A stretch of 64,000 nt of DNA from an uncultured Gemmiger sp. (GCA_944386495.1 CALXBE010000006.1:1-64000); one strand, 5' to 3'; shown: positions 25,998-34,874, numbered from the stretch's first letter. The notes: generated by a model not told the origin, from the letters alone. Numbers and translations: made by a program.

Positions 25998-26459
25998 TCA
26001 GCCAAGGCTGTTCCAAAGGCTCAGGGCTGCGGCCTGAATTCCGGAAAAGAATCGCTGGAATCCGTTTTCGGCACAGACAATGCTGTTCTGGTTTTCCAGG
26101 GTGACATAGGTGATCTGGCTGGCATCCAGCTTGGTCATTCCCAGCTGTTCTACAGCGATCTCCTCCACATTCTTCATGGTGCTGATTCCTTCCAGCTGTC
26201 CCTGAAGATAATCGTAAGTGCTCTGGCTGGTGGTCAGTTCCTTCTGGGTAGCCTGTATCTCTCCGGTCAGCTCGGTGAGGCGTGCGTTGCAGGAAAGAAG
26301 GGTAACTACCATTCCCACCAGAATCAGGCTGGCGGCAGTTACCCGAAACCGCTTGAGGGCTTGCATCCGGGAAGCTCTCTTTCCTCCCTGAACTGCCCGG
26401 AACTCCCGATGAACCTTAGGCTGTTCGAATTGTTCAAAATTATAAGCTGCCTGACCCAT
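25998..26459 (-). CDS. ftsL: Cell division protein FtsL-like
   Basis: A 153-residue bitopic protein: a basic cytoplasmic region, one membrane helix at about residues 41-57 (VTAASLILVGMVVTLLS), then a coiled coil (LTELTGEIQATQKELTTSQ) and the VEEIAVEQLGMTKLD segment typical of FtsL/DivIC proteins. A C-terminal amphipathic tail is extra. The position between rsmH and the PBP gene is the standard ftsL place. Similarity of FtsL proteins is low, so the call rests on topology and context. Confidence 0.85.
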   Translation of the reverse strand: MGQAAYNFEQFEQPKVHREFRAVQGGKRASRMQALKRFRVTAASLILVGMVVTLLSCNARLTELTGEIQATQKELTTSQSTYDYLQGQLEGISTMKNVEEIAVEQLGMTKLDASQITYVTLENQNSIVCAENGFQRFFSGIQAAALSLWNSLG

Positions 26460-26489
26460 GGCAGGGTCCTCCCTTCTCTTTATCGCAGG

Positions 26490-27413
26490 TTAGCATTTTT
26501 CCAAAACACGGAGCTTGGCGCTCCGGCTGCGGCGGTTTTCTTCCAGTTCCCGGGCAGAAGGCTCAATAGGCTTGCGGGTAATGAGCTTTGCCTTGGGCTT
26601 TCCGCCGCAGACACAAACGGGATATTCCGGCGGGCAGGTGCAGCGCTGTGCCCACCGCTTGAATTTTTGTTTTACCAGACGGTCCTCCAGGCTGTGGAAG
26701 GTGATGATACACATTCTCCCTCCCGGGGCCAGCCGTTCAAACAGTCCGTCCAGTCCCTGATTCAGCACATCCAGTTCGCTGTTTACGGCAATTCTCAGTG
26801 CCTGGAAAGTGCGGCGGGCGGGATTTTTTGCCTTCCGCCGTTCTGCCGGAGGTACTGCTGCCGCCACCAGCTGAGCCAGCTCCAAAGTGGTCCGGATGGG
26901 ATGTTCCTCCCGGGCGGCGACGATTTTTCCGGCAATCTGCCAGGCGTAGGGTTCTTCCCCGTAATCCCGCAGGATCCGGGTCAGTTCCTCCCGGTCCCGG
27001 GTGGCAACCAGGTCAGCAGCAGTCTCTCCTTCCTGGCTCATCCGCATGTCCAGGGGTGCATCCGCATGGTAGCTGAATCCTCTCCAGGGGGAATCCAGCT
27101 GATGGCTGGAAACGCCCAGATCCAGCAGAACTCCGTTGATCTGAGAGATCCCCAGTTCATCCAGAACCTGCGGAGCCCGGCAGAAGTTGGTTTGAACTAC
27201 CTGAGCCGGCAGACCCTTGAGCCTTTCGGTGGCGATTGCCACCGCATCCGGGTCCTGATCCAGTGCGATCAGCTGTCCGGTGGTCAGCCGTCGGGCAATC
27301 TCTTTGGAATGTCCGGCTCCTCCGGCAGTACCGTCCAGGTAAATTCCTGCAGGATCAATGGCCAGTCCGTCCATGCATTCTTTCAGCATGACCGAATAGT
27401 GCTTGAATTCCAT
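26490..27413 (-). CDS. rsmH: 16S rRNA m4C1402 methyltransferase RsmH
   Basis: A 307-residue SAM-dependent enzyme that N4-methylates C1402 of 16S rRNA at the P-site. The SAM loop is DGTAGGAGHS near residue 27, the family segment VLLDLGVSSHQLD lies near 95, and the C-terminal FHSLEDRLVKQ motif is intact. It follows mraZ with a GGAAGGGAG ribosome site, as in nearly all division clusters. Confidence 0.96.
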   Translation of the reverse strand: MEFKHYSVMLKECMDGLAIDPAGIYLDGTAGGAGHSKEIARRLTTGQLIALDQDPDAVAIATERLKGLPAQVVQTNFCRAPQVLDELGISQINGVLLDLGVSSHQLDSPWRGFSYHADAPLDMRMSQEGETAADLVATRDREELTRILRDYGEEPYAWQIAGKIVAAREEHPIRTTLELAQLVAAAVPPAERRKAKNPARRTFQALRIAVNSELDVLNQGLDGLFERLAPGGRMCIITFHSLEDRLVKQKFKRWAQRCTCPPEYPVCVCGGKPKAKLITRKPIEPSARELEENRRSRSAKLRVLEKC

Positions 27414-27437
27414 CTGTCCTGCTCCCTTCCGTCCTAA

Positions 27438-27857
27438 TTAGAAATCCAGTGCGTCAATGGCCTGGGCAATGCTCTCGGTGTCCATGGCCTCCTGGCGCTG
27501 GTTCCATGCCTGGGTGTTCCAGATCTCCGCATGGTTCATGTTTCCGATAATGGTTACTTCCTTGTCCAGCCCTGCATGCTCCCGCAGTTTGGCAGGCAGG
27601 AGGATCCGCCCCTGCTTGTCCGGCTCCACCTCGGTGGCAGCGGCAAAGAGGAACCGCTGCACATCCCGGTTTTTGGTAATGCCCTTACTCATAAGCAGCT
27701 GGGCCATCTGCTGAAATTCTTCTTTGGGAAACGCCACCAGACAATCATCCAGCCAACGGGTGACAATAAAGCTGTCCCCCATATCCTCCCGAAATTTGGC
27801 GGGGAAATTCAGCCGGCCCTTAGGGTCAATGGAGTAATCGTATTGTCCCAGCAGCAT
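27438..27857 (-). CDS. mraZ: MraZ, division cluster repressor
   Basis: A 139-residue DNA-binding protein with two SpoVT/AbrB-type half-domains, YSIDPKGRLNFPAKFRE and VEPDKQGRILLPAKLRE, the two conserved KGR/QGR turns. MraZ oligomerises and represses its own promoter. The ATG at 27857 with a GGGGGAAGG site is preferred over a longer reading from 27944, which would run through the operator. Candidate MraZ boxes lie at 27927-27951. Confidence 0.95.
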   Translation of the reverse strand: MLLGQYDYSIDPKGRLNFPAKFREDMGDSFIVTRWLDDCLVAFPKEEFQQMAQLLMSKGITKNRDVQRFLFAAATEVEPDKQGRILLPAKLREHAGLDKEVTIIGNMNHAEIWNTQAWNQRQEAMDTESIAQAIDALDF

Positions 27858-27892
27858 GGCAGCCTTCCCCCTTCCAGAAGTTTTCAAGGCGT

Positions 27893-27951
27893 TCGGTGGA
27901 AAACTCGGTGGAAAAGGTTGAAAACTACCCACTTTTACCCACATCTAACCT
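27893..27951. promoter_or_regulatory. mraZ operator: TGGGT boxes and tandem TCGGTGGAAAA repeat
   Basis: On the minus strand two TGGGT boxes (27927-27931 and 27937-27941) have a 10-bp period, with a degenerate third (27947-27951); this matches the TGGGN-N5 repeats known to bind MraZ in E. coli. Closer to the gene the plus-strand sequence TCGGTGGAAAA occurs twice (27893-27903, 27905-27915) with a 12-bp period, and its function is unknown. Confidence 0.6.
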
Positions 27952-27964
27952 CAATCACACCACT

Positions 27965-27993
27965 ATACTAACACAGACACTGTTTGAAATCAA
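27965..27993 (-). promoter_or_regulatory. Division cluster promoter
   Basis: On the minus strand, -35 TTGATT (27988-27993) and -10 TAGTAT (27965-27970), 17-bp spacer. The MraZ boxes lie just downstream of the start point, fitting repression. Confidence 0.6.
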
Positions 27994-28060
27994 GGGAAAA
28001 GCCCAAAAAGGATTGTAGTTCCGGGCAATTTTCACATTTTCAAAATGCCTTTTGGAGCAC

Positions 28061-28106
28061 AAAAAAAGAACCCTTCTCCCCCTTCAGGGAAAAGAGTTCC
28101 TTTTTG
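28061..28106 (-). terminator. Terminator of the 28119-31023 region
   Basis: An imperfect long stem (AAGGAAC...GGGTTCTT) with a seven-T run on the minus strand, following the coiled-coil gene. Confidence 0.75.
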
Positions 28107-28118
28107 TCTTAATTGGGC

Positions 28119-28577
28119 TTATTTATTTCCGGGATTCTTCCGAAGGGTGGCCCGAAGCATTTTGATGTCCGCAGCATATTTCAGCAGCCGTTCCTCGGTA
28201 TCAGCCATAACGGAATCACAGCGTCCGAACACCCCTACCAGCAGGCTCTTGGACCGGGCATTGGCCTCGCCCAGAATTTCCTCGGCACGCTTCTTGGCAG
28301 CCTTGACGATTTCCTGTTCCTCCACCATGGCGCGGGCCTTTTTCTCCGCAGTCTGGATGATTTTTTCAGACTCTGCCTTGGCGTCGCCCAAAATCTGGGA
28401 CCGGTCCGAAACAATGTTCCGGGCCTGGCTGATTTCTCCAGGCAGGCTTTCCCGGATATCGTTGATGATTTCCCGGACTTTTTCTACATCTACCATCCGC
28501 TTTCCGCCGCCCAGGGGCAGAGGCATTCCGTCTTCCAGGGTCTCGTCCATCAGGTCAAGCAGTTCGTCCACATTCAT
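28119..28577 (-). CDS. Coiled-coil protein, ATP-synthase-b/DivIVA-like
   Basis: A 152-residue soluble protein, mostly alpha-helical and highly charged (about residues 30-150), with heptad-like runs such as AKAESEKIIQTAEKKARAM and a glycine-rich start (PLPLGGGKRMVD). Similar short proteins next to rsmD/coaD in Clostridia are loosely labelled ATPase or DivIVA-like, without Walker motifs; none are present here either. It starts 4 bases after rsmD with its own AAAGGGG site and is probably cotranscribed. A structural or scaffold role is plausible, but no function is established. Confidence 0.7.
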   Translation of the reverse strand: MNVDELLDLMDETLEDGMPLPLGGGKRMVDVEKVREIINDIRESLPGEISQARNIVSDRSQILGDAKAESEKIIQTAEKKARAMVEEQEIVKAAKKRAEEILGEANARSKSLLVGVFGRCDSVMADTEERLLKYAADIKMLRATLRKNPGNK

Positions 28578-28580
28578 GGT

Positions 28581-29126
28581 TCATTCCCCTTTCTCGTATC
28601 GAGTTACCAGCACCTTACCGTAGCGGTGCTGCTTTTTCAGTACCAGACCGCCGCATTCCTCAGGCAGTGGGCAGTCCAGCTCACTCTCACAGATCACGCT
28701 TCCTCCAGGTGCAGTTACCTGAGCGATTCTGGGAAGGATCTGATTCAGGATACCCTGATGGTAGGGCGGGTCCAGCAAGATAATATCAAACTGATCTGTC
28801 AGGCGGTTGAGATAGACCTGGGCCTGGGCCATCATGACCTTGGCCTGATTCTGTACCCGGGCTGTTTTGCAGTTCCGGGTGATGATTTCCACCGCTTCCC
28901 GGTTCTGGTCCACCATAATGCACTGGGCGGCACCCCGGCTGAGGGCTTCGATTCCCAGCTGGCCGCTGCCTGCAAACAGGTCCAGGACCTTGGCTCCCGG
29001 CAGCTGAAACTGAAGGCTGCTGAACATGGCTTCCTTGACCCGGTTGATGGTAGGACGGGTCACATCCTCCCCCGGCAATGCTTCCAGCTTTACCCCCCGG
29101 GCGCTGCCTGCGATGACACGCATCAT
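28581..29126 (-). CDS. rsmD: 16S rRNA m2G966 methyltransferase RsmD
   Basis: A 181-residue methyltransferase that modifies G966 of 16S rRNA. The SAM motif is VLDLFAGSGQLGIEALSRGA, and the catalytic DPPY is in LLDPPYHQG, typical of N-MTases on exocyclic amines. Two adjacent ATG codons (29126, 29123) follow GGGGGAGA; the first is taken. A longer reading from 29210 lacks homology and overlaps uvrC. It has its own promoter at 29163. Confidence 0.94.
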   Translation of the reverse strand: MMRVIAGSARGVKLEALPGEDVTRPTINRVKEAMFSSLQFQLPGAKVLDLFAGSGQLGIEALSRGAAQCIMVDQNREAVEIITRNCKTARVQNQAKVMMAQAQVYLNRLTDQFDIILLDPPYHQGILNQILPRIAQVTAPGGSVICESELDCPLPEECGGLVLKKQHRYGKVLVTRYEKGE

Positions 29127-29162
29127 TCTTCTATCTCCCCCTTCCAGGTGATATTCCCCGTT

Positions 29163-29191
29163 ATTATCTCGTTTTTTCAGGTTTTTGTCAA
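29163..29191 (-). promoter_or_regulatory. rsmD promoter overlapping the uvrC stop
   Basis: On the minus strand, consensus -35 TTGACA (29186-29191) and -10 GATAAT (29163-29168), 17-bp spacer. The uvrC stop codon (29188-29190) lies inside the -35 box. Confidence 0.75.
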
Positions 29192-31023
29192 GTAGAGCGG
29201 AAGCTGTCAAAAATCACCTGGGCCAGCTTGGGGCCGATCCCCTTTACCTGGCACAGCTCTTCCAAACTGGCTTCCCGCACAGCCGTCACAGTTTTGAAGT
29301 GGGTCATGAGGGCCTTGGCAGCCACCGGTCCCACCCCGGGGATGGCCGTAAGGCTGGAAGCGTAGGATTTCTTGTTCATCTGCTGTTTCCGGTACCGGTT
29401 GGCAAACCGGTGGGTCTCATCCTGAATGGAGGTGATAAAGGTGAAAATTCCCCTGTGGATGCTGATGGCGATTTCCCGGTCATCCGGAGCAATAATGGCC
29501 CGTGTCCGGTGATGGTCATCCTTTACCATGCCGTAAAGGGGTACATCTTCCAGGGCGGTTCCCCGCAGGACCTGCTGGGCCGCGTGGACCTGACCCTTGC
29601 CGCCATCCAGCAAAATCAGGTCGGGCTTGACCGAAAACTGATTGTCTGTGACCTTCCCCTCAAAGGAAGCATATTCTGCCGCCCGGCGGGAAAGGGTCTC
29701 CGCCATGCTGGCATAGTCGTCGGTGCCTGCCACCGTCTTCATTTTGAAGGTGCGATAGCCGCTTTTCTTGGGCTTTCCCTTTTCAAAAACCACCATGCCG
29801 CAGACACTGCTTCCCTCTCCCCAGTTGGAGATATCGTAGCTTTCAATCACCTGGGGCGGCTGGGACAGTCCCAGCACATGGGCGGTCTCCTCCAGCAGCT
29901 TTTCCTCCCGGCTGAACCGTCCGCTTTCCCGGCCCAGCCGCTCTACTGCATTGGTATAGGCCATGGTCACCAGCTTGGCAATGTCCCCTCTCTGGGGCAC
30001 ATACACTTTGACCTTGGTCCCCCGGGTCTTGGCAAGAGCCTCCTGAAGGGCCTCCCAGTCGGAAGGGAGCTGGTCCAGGGCTACCACCTTGGGAATCTGT
30101 TCCCCAATCAGGTAATACTGGGGAAGAAACTCTTCCCGCAGGCTTTCCACATCGGTGGTATTGTGGAAAACAAATTCCCGCTTATCTGTCAGCCGGCCCT
30201 CCCGATACCGGAGGATGGCGGCGCAGACGGCGGAGGCGGTGCCTGCAAAGGCGACGATGTCCATCTCTTCCCCTTCATCCAGCACCACCTTCTGTCCCGC
30301 AGATACTTTGGTGATGGCCGCAATCTGGTCCCGGATGAGAGCGGCATTCTCGAAATCCAGCCGCTCTGCCGCCGCTTCCATCCGCTGGTTCAGTTCCTTG
30401 AGAATCTCCTTTTTTCCGTACCGAATCATCCGCTGGGCATTCTCCACTGCCTGGCAGTAGGCTTCCCGGGGAACTTTGCCGCTGCACACTCCCATGCACT
30501 TGCCAATATGGTAATTGAGGCAGGGCCTTCCCTTCCCCAGGTCCTGGGGGAACCGCTTATTGCACCGGGGCAGAAGGAACCCGTCCTGGGCCCGGTTGAC
30601 CATCTCGTTTACCGCAAAGCTGGAGGTGAAGGGGCCGATATACTCGGCATTTTCATCATCCTTCTGGAGGGCCGCTGACAGCCGGGGCCAGGATTCTTTG
30701 GTGATTTTTACATAGCTGTACCCCTTATCATCTTTCAGGAGGATGTTATATTTAGGGGTATGGGCCTTTATCTGGCTGGCTTCCAGCACCAGGGCCTCGA
30801 ACTCGCTTTGGCAGACGATCACATCGAAGGTGAAGGCATGGGCGATCATCTGGGTCACCTTGGCATCGTGGGGAACTCCGGGGCGGAAATACTGGCTTAC
30901 CCGGTTCCTCAGCCGCTTGGCTTTACCGATATAGATAATTTCATCCGTCTTGTCCCGGATAATATATACCCCCGGAAGCTGGGGAAGCATTTTTGCTTTT
31001 TCATACAGTTGGTCTTTGGTCAT
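29188..31023 (-). CDS. uvrC: Excinuclease ABC subunit C
   Basis: A 611-residue nucleotide-excision-repair nuclease that makes both incisions around UvrAB-marked damage. A GIY-YIG domain starts at GVYIIRDKTDEIIYIGKAKR, the UVR motif (FENAALIRDQI) lies near residue 210, the RNase H-like nuclease core (SYDISNWGEGSSVCGMVVF) is central, and two helix-hairpin-helix motifs (IPGVGPVAAKAL, VKGIGPKLAQVI) end the protein. The ATG at 31023 follows GAGGTGG and gives the usual N-terminus. It follows the HPr terminator. Confidence 0.96.
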   Translation of the reverse strand: MTKDQLYEKAKMLPQLPGVYIIRDKTDEIIYIGKAKRLRNRVSQYFRPGVPHDAKVTQMIAHAFTFDVIVCQSEFEALVLEASQIKAHTPKYNILLKDDKGYSYVKITKESWPRLSAALQKDDENAEYIGPFTSSFAVNEMVNRAQDGFLLPRCNKRFPQDLGKGRPCLNYHIGKCMGVCSGKVPREAYCQAVENAQRMIRYGKKEILKELNQRMEAAAERLDFENAALIRDQIAAITKVSAGQKVVLDEGEEMDIVAFAGTASAVCAAILRYREGRLTDKREFVFHNTTDVESLREEFLPQYYLIGEQIPKVVALDQLPSDWEALQEALAKTRGTKVKVYVPQRGDIAKLVTMAYTNAVERLGRESGRFSREEKLLEETAHVLGLSQPPQVIESYDISNWGEGSSVCGMVVFEKGKPKKSGYRTFKMKTVAGTDDYASMAETLSRRAAEYASFEGKVTDNQFSVKPDLILLDGGKGQVHAAQQVLRGTALEDVPLYGMVKDDHHRTRAIIAPDDREIAISIHRGIFTFITSIQDETHRFANRYRKQQMNKKSYASSLTAIPGVGPVAAKALMTHFKTVTAVREASLEELCQVKGIGPKLAQVIFDSFRST

Positions 31024-31040
31024 GGGCCACCTCTTTGATA

Positions 31041-31086
31041 AAAAAGCCGGACCGCTGCCCCAAACACGGGGCTGCGGTCCGGCTTT
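31041..31086 (-). terminator. HPr gene terminator
   Basis: A 13-bp stem AAAGCCGGACCGC (31043-31055) with its complement at 31074-31086, around an inner CCCC/GGGG hairpin, ending in a T-run on the minus strand. Confidence 0.85.
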
Positions 31087-31107
31087 CAATTCTGAATGTG
31101 AAGGGGA

Positions 31108-31371
31108 TTACTCGGCGAAGCCGGACTCCACCAGCTTTACCAGACCTTCCACTGCGGCTTCCTCATCGGCGCCATCGGCAATGATCCGGATGGGGGTACC
31201 GCCAACAATGCCAAGGCTCAGAACGCCCAGCAGGCTCTTGGCGTTGACCCGGCGCTCCTCTTTTTCCACCCAGATGGAGGACTTGTACTCATTGGCCCGC
31301 TGGATGAAGAAGGTGGCAGGACGAGCATGCAGCCCTACCTGATTCTCAACAGTAACCTCTTTTACATACAT
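31108..31371 (-). CDS. ptsH: Phosphocarrier protein HPr
   Basis: An 87-residue HPr-family protein. The PTS phosphorylation histidine is in GLHARPA (residues 14-20), and the regulatory serine is in KSLLGVLSLG (about 45-54), the site used by HPr kinase in Firmicutes, so it could serve both sugar transport and catabolite control. A Crh-type protein would lack the histidine. No ptsI follows, which makes it a detached ptsH. AAGGAGC lies upstream. Confidence 0.93.
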   Translation of the reverse strand: MYVKEVTVENQVGLHARPATFFIQRANEYKSSIWVEKEERRVNAKSLLGVLSLGIVGGTPIRIIADGADEEAAVEGLVKLVESGFAE

Positions 31372-31428
31372 AATTCATACGCTCCTTATCCCAGATCGAG
31401 GGAAACTAAATTGGCTTTGCTGATAGTT

Positions 31429-31457
31429 ATTTTAGTACTTTTTACCCCATTTGTACA
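31429..31457 (-). promoter_or_regulatory. Possible HPr promoter
   Basis: On the minus strand, TGTACA (31452-31457) and TAAAAT (31429-31434) are 17 bp apart, about 58 bp before the ATG. The remaining intergenic bases to trmD (31458-31601) show only a weak CCCTT/AAGGG hairpin. Confidence 0.4.
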
Positions 31458-31601
31458 CCCTTTGCTCCGAATTTTGGCGGTTTTCATAAACTGCAATGGG
31501 CGCATTTATCTTCTTTGTACAAACTTAACAGTTTTTTTAGGCTTCCCTTGTTAAGGGATTCTAAAAGTTTTCCACAATGAATGGTTGCCGAATCCGCTCT
31601 A

Positions 31602-32327
31602 TTATTTTGTACCCTTTTCCTTCTCCTCATACAGGGCATAGAGATCAGGCCGGCGGACCCGGGTACGCTCCAGGCTTTGTTCCTGGCGCCATTTCTGGAT
31701 ATTTGCGTGATGGCCCGACAGCAAAACGCCCGGGACTGTGCGGCCTTCCCATACTTCGGGGCGGGTGTACTGGGGATATTCCAGCAGGCCGTTCCAGTGG
31801 CTTTCCTCCTGGTAGCCCTTTTCCTCCGCCAGCACTCCCGGCTGAAGGCGAAGGACGCTGTCCGCTACCACCAGAGCCGCCAGTTCTCCTCCGGTGAGAA
31901 CATAATCCCCAATGGATATTTCCTCGTCTGCAAAGGCTTCAATCACCCGTTCGTCGATTCCCTCATAATGACCGCAGACCAGCAGCAGGCTGTCATATTC
32001 TGCCAGCCGTTTGGCATCTTCTTCGCTGTACCGCTTCCCCGCCGCAGTCATAAAAATCACATGGGGCTTGGACCGTCCGCTTTCCTCCACCTGACGGTTG
32101 ATTTCCCGGATGCAGTCCGCAATAGGCTGGGCATACATGACCATGCCGCAGCCGCCGCCGTAAGGGTAGTCATCGGTCTGTTTCTGCTTATTCAGGGTAT
32201 AGTCCCGAATCTGATGGCAGTGGGTTTCAATGTATCCCCGGGCAGCTGCCCGGCCCAGAATGCTCTGGTCCAGGTAGTTCTGGCACTCCTGGGGAAAAAG
32301 AGTGGCAATATCAACACGCATTCCCAT
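31602..32327 (-). CDS. trmD: tRNA (guanine-N1-)-methyltransferase TrmD
   Basis: A 241-residue SPOUT enzyme that makes m1G37 next to the anticodon and prevents frameshifting. The trefoil-knot SAM region is [15 protein letters not shown] and [12 protein letters not shown]; the C-terminal domain ends with the usual RPDLYA. Its ATG overlaps the rimM stop as TAATG, so translation is coupled. rplS, which usually follows, is absent; an HPr gene stands there instead. Confidence 0.96.
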   Translation of the reverse strand: MGMRVDIATLFPQECQNYLDQSILGRAAARGYIETHCHQIRDYTLNKQKQTDDYPYGGGCGMVMYAQPIADCIREINRQVEESGRSKPHVIFMTAAGKRYSEEDAKRLAEYDSLLLVCGHYEGIDERVIEAFADEEISIGDYVLTGGELAALVVADSVLRLQPGVLAEEKGYQEESHWNGLLEYPQYTRPEVWEGRTVPGVLLSGHHANIQKWRQEQSLERTRVRRPDLYALYEEKEKGTK

Positions 32328-32857
32328 TATTCTTTATCTCCGTTCACAGCATCCTCAAACATTCCGGGGATGGGGGTGACCAGCACTTTCCCCTCCTGAG
32401 GATTGATTTCTTTCAGAAACTGGGGCACACCGGGGAAATAATAGGCTTTCCCGTCCTCCCCTTTCACGGTATAGATATCCTGGGCGCCCTGATAAATGTC
32501 GGTGACTTTTCCGTATACCTTACCGGTATCTGCATCCACCACCTGGCATCCGATGATGTCCGCAATGTAATGGCAGCCTTCCTCCAGTTCCACCTCATCC
32601 CGGGAGAAATACAGGGTCTTCCCCACCAGTGCCCGAGCCTTGTCCATGGTGTCTACCCCTTCCAGGGTAATGAGGGCCATTCTGCCCTGGGGACGAATCC
32701 GCTCTGCCTCTACCCAGGTTTTACCCTGGGGGTCCAGATAGAATCCCTCAAATTCACTGAAGAACTCAAAGTCATCACACCAGACCTCTGCCTTCAGTTC
32801 CCCCCGCACGCCGTGGGTAGTAACCAGTTTTCCTGCTTCCAGAAATTCCTTCATCAT
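32327..32857 (-). CDS. rimM: Ribosome maturation factor RimM
   Basis: A 176-residue 30S-assembly factor that binds S19. The N-terminal beta-barrel begins [18 protein letters not shown] and the PRC-barrel part runs to [23 protein letters not shown]. It lies between khpA and trmD, in the conserved order, separated from khpA by a terminator-like hairpin at 32897. Confidence 0.93.
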   Translation of the reverse strand: MMKEFLEAGKLVTTHGVRGELKAEVWCDDFEFFSEFEGFYLDPQGKTWVEAERIRPQGRMALITLEGVDTMDKARALVGKTLYFSRDEVELEEGCHYIADIIGCQVVDADTGKVYGKVTDIYQGAQDIYTVKGEDGKAYYFPGVPQFLKEINPQEGKVLVTPIPGMFEDAVNGDKE

Positions 32858-32896
32858 AGCCCTTAATTCCTTTATCTCAGATTGACCTCATTGTAA

Positions 32897-32933
32897 CAAA
32901 AAAAGAACCCTTGCACAAGGGCAAAGGTTCTTT
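32897..32933 (-). terminator. Hairpin after khpA
   Basis: Stem AGAACCTTTGC/GCAAGGGTTCT with a T-run on the minus strand. It would reduce readthrough from rpsP-khpA into rimM-trmD. Confidence 0.75.
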
Positions 32934-32938
32934 CACGG

Positions 32939-33172
32939 TCAGTCGATTTCTACAATGACCTTTTCGCCTTGACGGACGGCAGCGGCACGCATGACCACAC
33001 GGATAGCCTTGGCGATCCGGCCCTGCTTGCCGATGACCCGGCCCATGTCGCCTTCTGCCACAGACAGATGATAGACGACGGTTCCATCCTCCCGGGGAGC
33101 ATCCACCGTCACTTTGACGGCTTCTTTATCGTCCACAAGGCCACGGGCTACTGCCAACAACAGCTCTTGCAT
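32939..33172 (-). CDS. khpA: KH-domain RNA-binding protein KhpA
   Basis: A 77-residue protein with a single KH domain, marked by GRVIGKQGRIAKAIR. KhpA and KhpB bind RNA together in Gram-positives and affect cell size and division. The ATG at 33172, after GGGGGAAC, is preferred over a TTG at 33187. It follows rpsP by 15 bases, the usual place. Confidence 0.92.
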   Translation of the reverse strand: MQELLLAVARGLVDDKEAVKVTVDAPREDGTVVYHLSVAEGDMGRVIGKQGRIAKAIRVVMRAAAVRQGEKVIVEID

Positions 33173-33187
33173 GGATTGTTCCCCCAA

Positions 33188-33433
33188 TTACTTCAGGATC
33201 TCAGCCTTCTTCAGCAGAACCCGAACAGTGTCGGTGGGCTGAGCGCCGTTGGCGATCCACTTCTGGGCCTTCTCGGCGTCGATGTTTACAACGGAAGGCT
33301 CCTTGGTGGGATCGTAGTAGCCGATCTCCTCGATGAAGCGGCCGTCACGGGGGCTGCGGCTGTCAGCCACTACCACACGATAGAAGGGAGCTTTCTTGGC
33401 GCCCATGCGGCGCAGACGAATTTTAACTGCCAT
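33188..33433 (-). CDS. rpsP: 30S ribosomal protein S16
   Basis: An 81-residue S16, recognisable from [19 protein letters not shown] and [15 protein letters not shown]. The ATG at 33433 follows GGAGG at 9 bases. It heads the rpsP-khpA pair. Confidence 0.97.
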   Translation of the reverse strand: MAVKIRLRRMGAKKAPFYRVVVADSRSPRDGRFIEEIGYYDPTKEPSVVNIDAEKAQKWIANGAQPTDTVRVLLKKAEILK

Positions 33434-33536
33434 GATTGTTACCTCCAAAAAAATCTGTATATCCCCTGTCCGGGGAATTCTCTATCTTGTATCCCCGCCC
33501 CTGTTGGGTCAAGGTAATACCATTATAATGTCCGGC

Positions 33537-34874
33537 TCAGCGGCGTCCAAAACCGCCCATGCCCAGCCCGCGCATGAAACCGCGGGGATTCCGGCGGACC
33601 TGTTTCATAACCTTCTGCATCTGCTCATACATCCGGAGCAGACGGTTGACTTCCTCCACGGAGGTGCCGCTTCCCGCAGCGATCCGGCGTTTCCGCTTGG
33701 GATTGATGATGGAAGGCTTTTCCCGTTCCTGAGGAGTCATGCTCTGGATAATGGCCTCAATGTGGACAAACTGCTTCTCGTCCAGATCTTCCGGATTGAG
33801 TCTGTTTCCTCCCGGCATCATGGAGAGCATTGCGGACACGCCGCCCATCTTCTTCATCTGGGCGAACTGAGCCAGCAGGTCGTTCATATCGAACTTGTTT
33901 TCCATCATCCGGCGGGCAGTCTCGGCGGCCTGTTTTTGATCGGCCACATCCTGAGCCTTTTCAATCAGGCTGAGCACATCGCCCATTCCCAGAATCCGTC
34001 CGGCCATCCGGGCGGGATGGAATACTTCCAGGTCATCCAGCTTTTCGCCTACACCCTGGAACTTGATGGGTTTTCCGGTGACTGCCAGAACCGAGAGAGC
34101 TGCACCGCCACGGGTATCGCCGTCGGTCTTGGTCAGGATGATTCCATCAATGCCCACCTTCTGATTGAAGGTATCGGCCACATTCACGGCTTCCTGGCCT
34201 GCCATGGCATCCACCACCAGCAGGGTCTCGTCCACCTCAACGGTGTTTTTGATCTCCACCAGCTCGTTCATCAGCTTGTCATCAATCTGAAGCCGGCCGG
34301 CAGTATCCAGAATCACAATGTCGTTGCCGTAGTCCTTGGCGTGAGCCACAGCCTGGCGGGCGATCTGAGCGGGAGCCTGAGTTCCCAGGGTAAAGACGGG
34401 CACATCTGCCTGAGCGCCCACCACCTGCAGCTGGTCAATAGCAGCAGGACGGTAGATATCGCAGGCTACCAGCAGGGGCCGGTGGCCCATCTTCTTGTAG
34501 TACTTGCCCAGCTTGGCGGCGTGGGTGGTTTTACCGTTACCCTGAAGGCCGCACATCATGAGGACGGTAGGTCCTTTGGACTTCAGGTTGATACGGGCAG
34601 CCTCGTCGCCCCCCATAAGGGCGGTCAGCTCCTCATTGACGATTTTGATTACCTGCTGGGCGGGAGTCAGGCTTTCCATAACCTCCTGGCCCATGGCCCG
34701 CTCACTGACCTGGGCCACAAAGTCCTTGGCCACCTTATAGTTAACATCGGCTTCCAGCAGAGCCATCCGGACTTCCCGCATGGCGGCCTTGATGTCCCCT
34801 TCGGACAGTTTGCCGTGGCCCCGCAGCTTTTTGAATACGCCATTCAGGCGATCAGAGAGAGATTCAAACGCCAT
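33537..34874 (-). CDS. ffh: Signal recognition particle protein Ffh
   Basis: A 445-residue SRP GTPase that targets nascent membrane proteins. The N domain is followed by G1 GLQGNGKTTHAAKL (Asn where Ser is common), DTAGR and TKTDGD motifs, and a methionine-rich M domain with SMMPGGNR, RKRRIAAGSGTS and MRGLG. It overlaps ylxM by 11 bases, so translation is coupled. Confidence 0.97.
   Translation of the reverse strand: MAFESLSDRLNGVFKKLRGHGKLSEGDIKAAMREVRMALLEADVNYKVAKDFVAQVSERAMGQEVMESLTPAQQVIKIVNEELTALMGGDEAARINLKSKGPTVLMMCGLQGNGKTTHAAKLGKYYKKMGHRPLLVACDIYRPAAIDQLQVVGAQADVPVFTLGTQAPAQIARQAVAHAKDYGNDIVILDTAGRLQIDDKLMNELVEIKNTVEVDETLLVVDAMAGQEAVNVADTFNQKVGIDGIILTKTDGDTRGGAALSVLAVTGKPIKFQGVGEKLDDLEVFHPARMAGRILGMGDVLSLIEKAQDVADQKQAAETARRMMENKFDMNDLLAQFAQMKKMGGVSAMLSMMPGGNRLNPEDLDEKQFVHIEAIIQSMTPQEREKPSIINPKRKRRIAAGSGTSVEEVNRLLRMYEQMQKVMKQVRRNPRGFMRGLGMGGFGRR

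Noticed and set aside
27893..27915. Tandem TCGGTGGAAAA considered as a CRISPR fragment
   Set aside because: Only two copies with a single base between them; no spacers and no cas genes.
31458..31601. Terminator after trmD
   Set aside because: The CCCTT/AAGGG hairpin is weak and lacks a T-run in the direction of trmD transcription.
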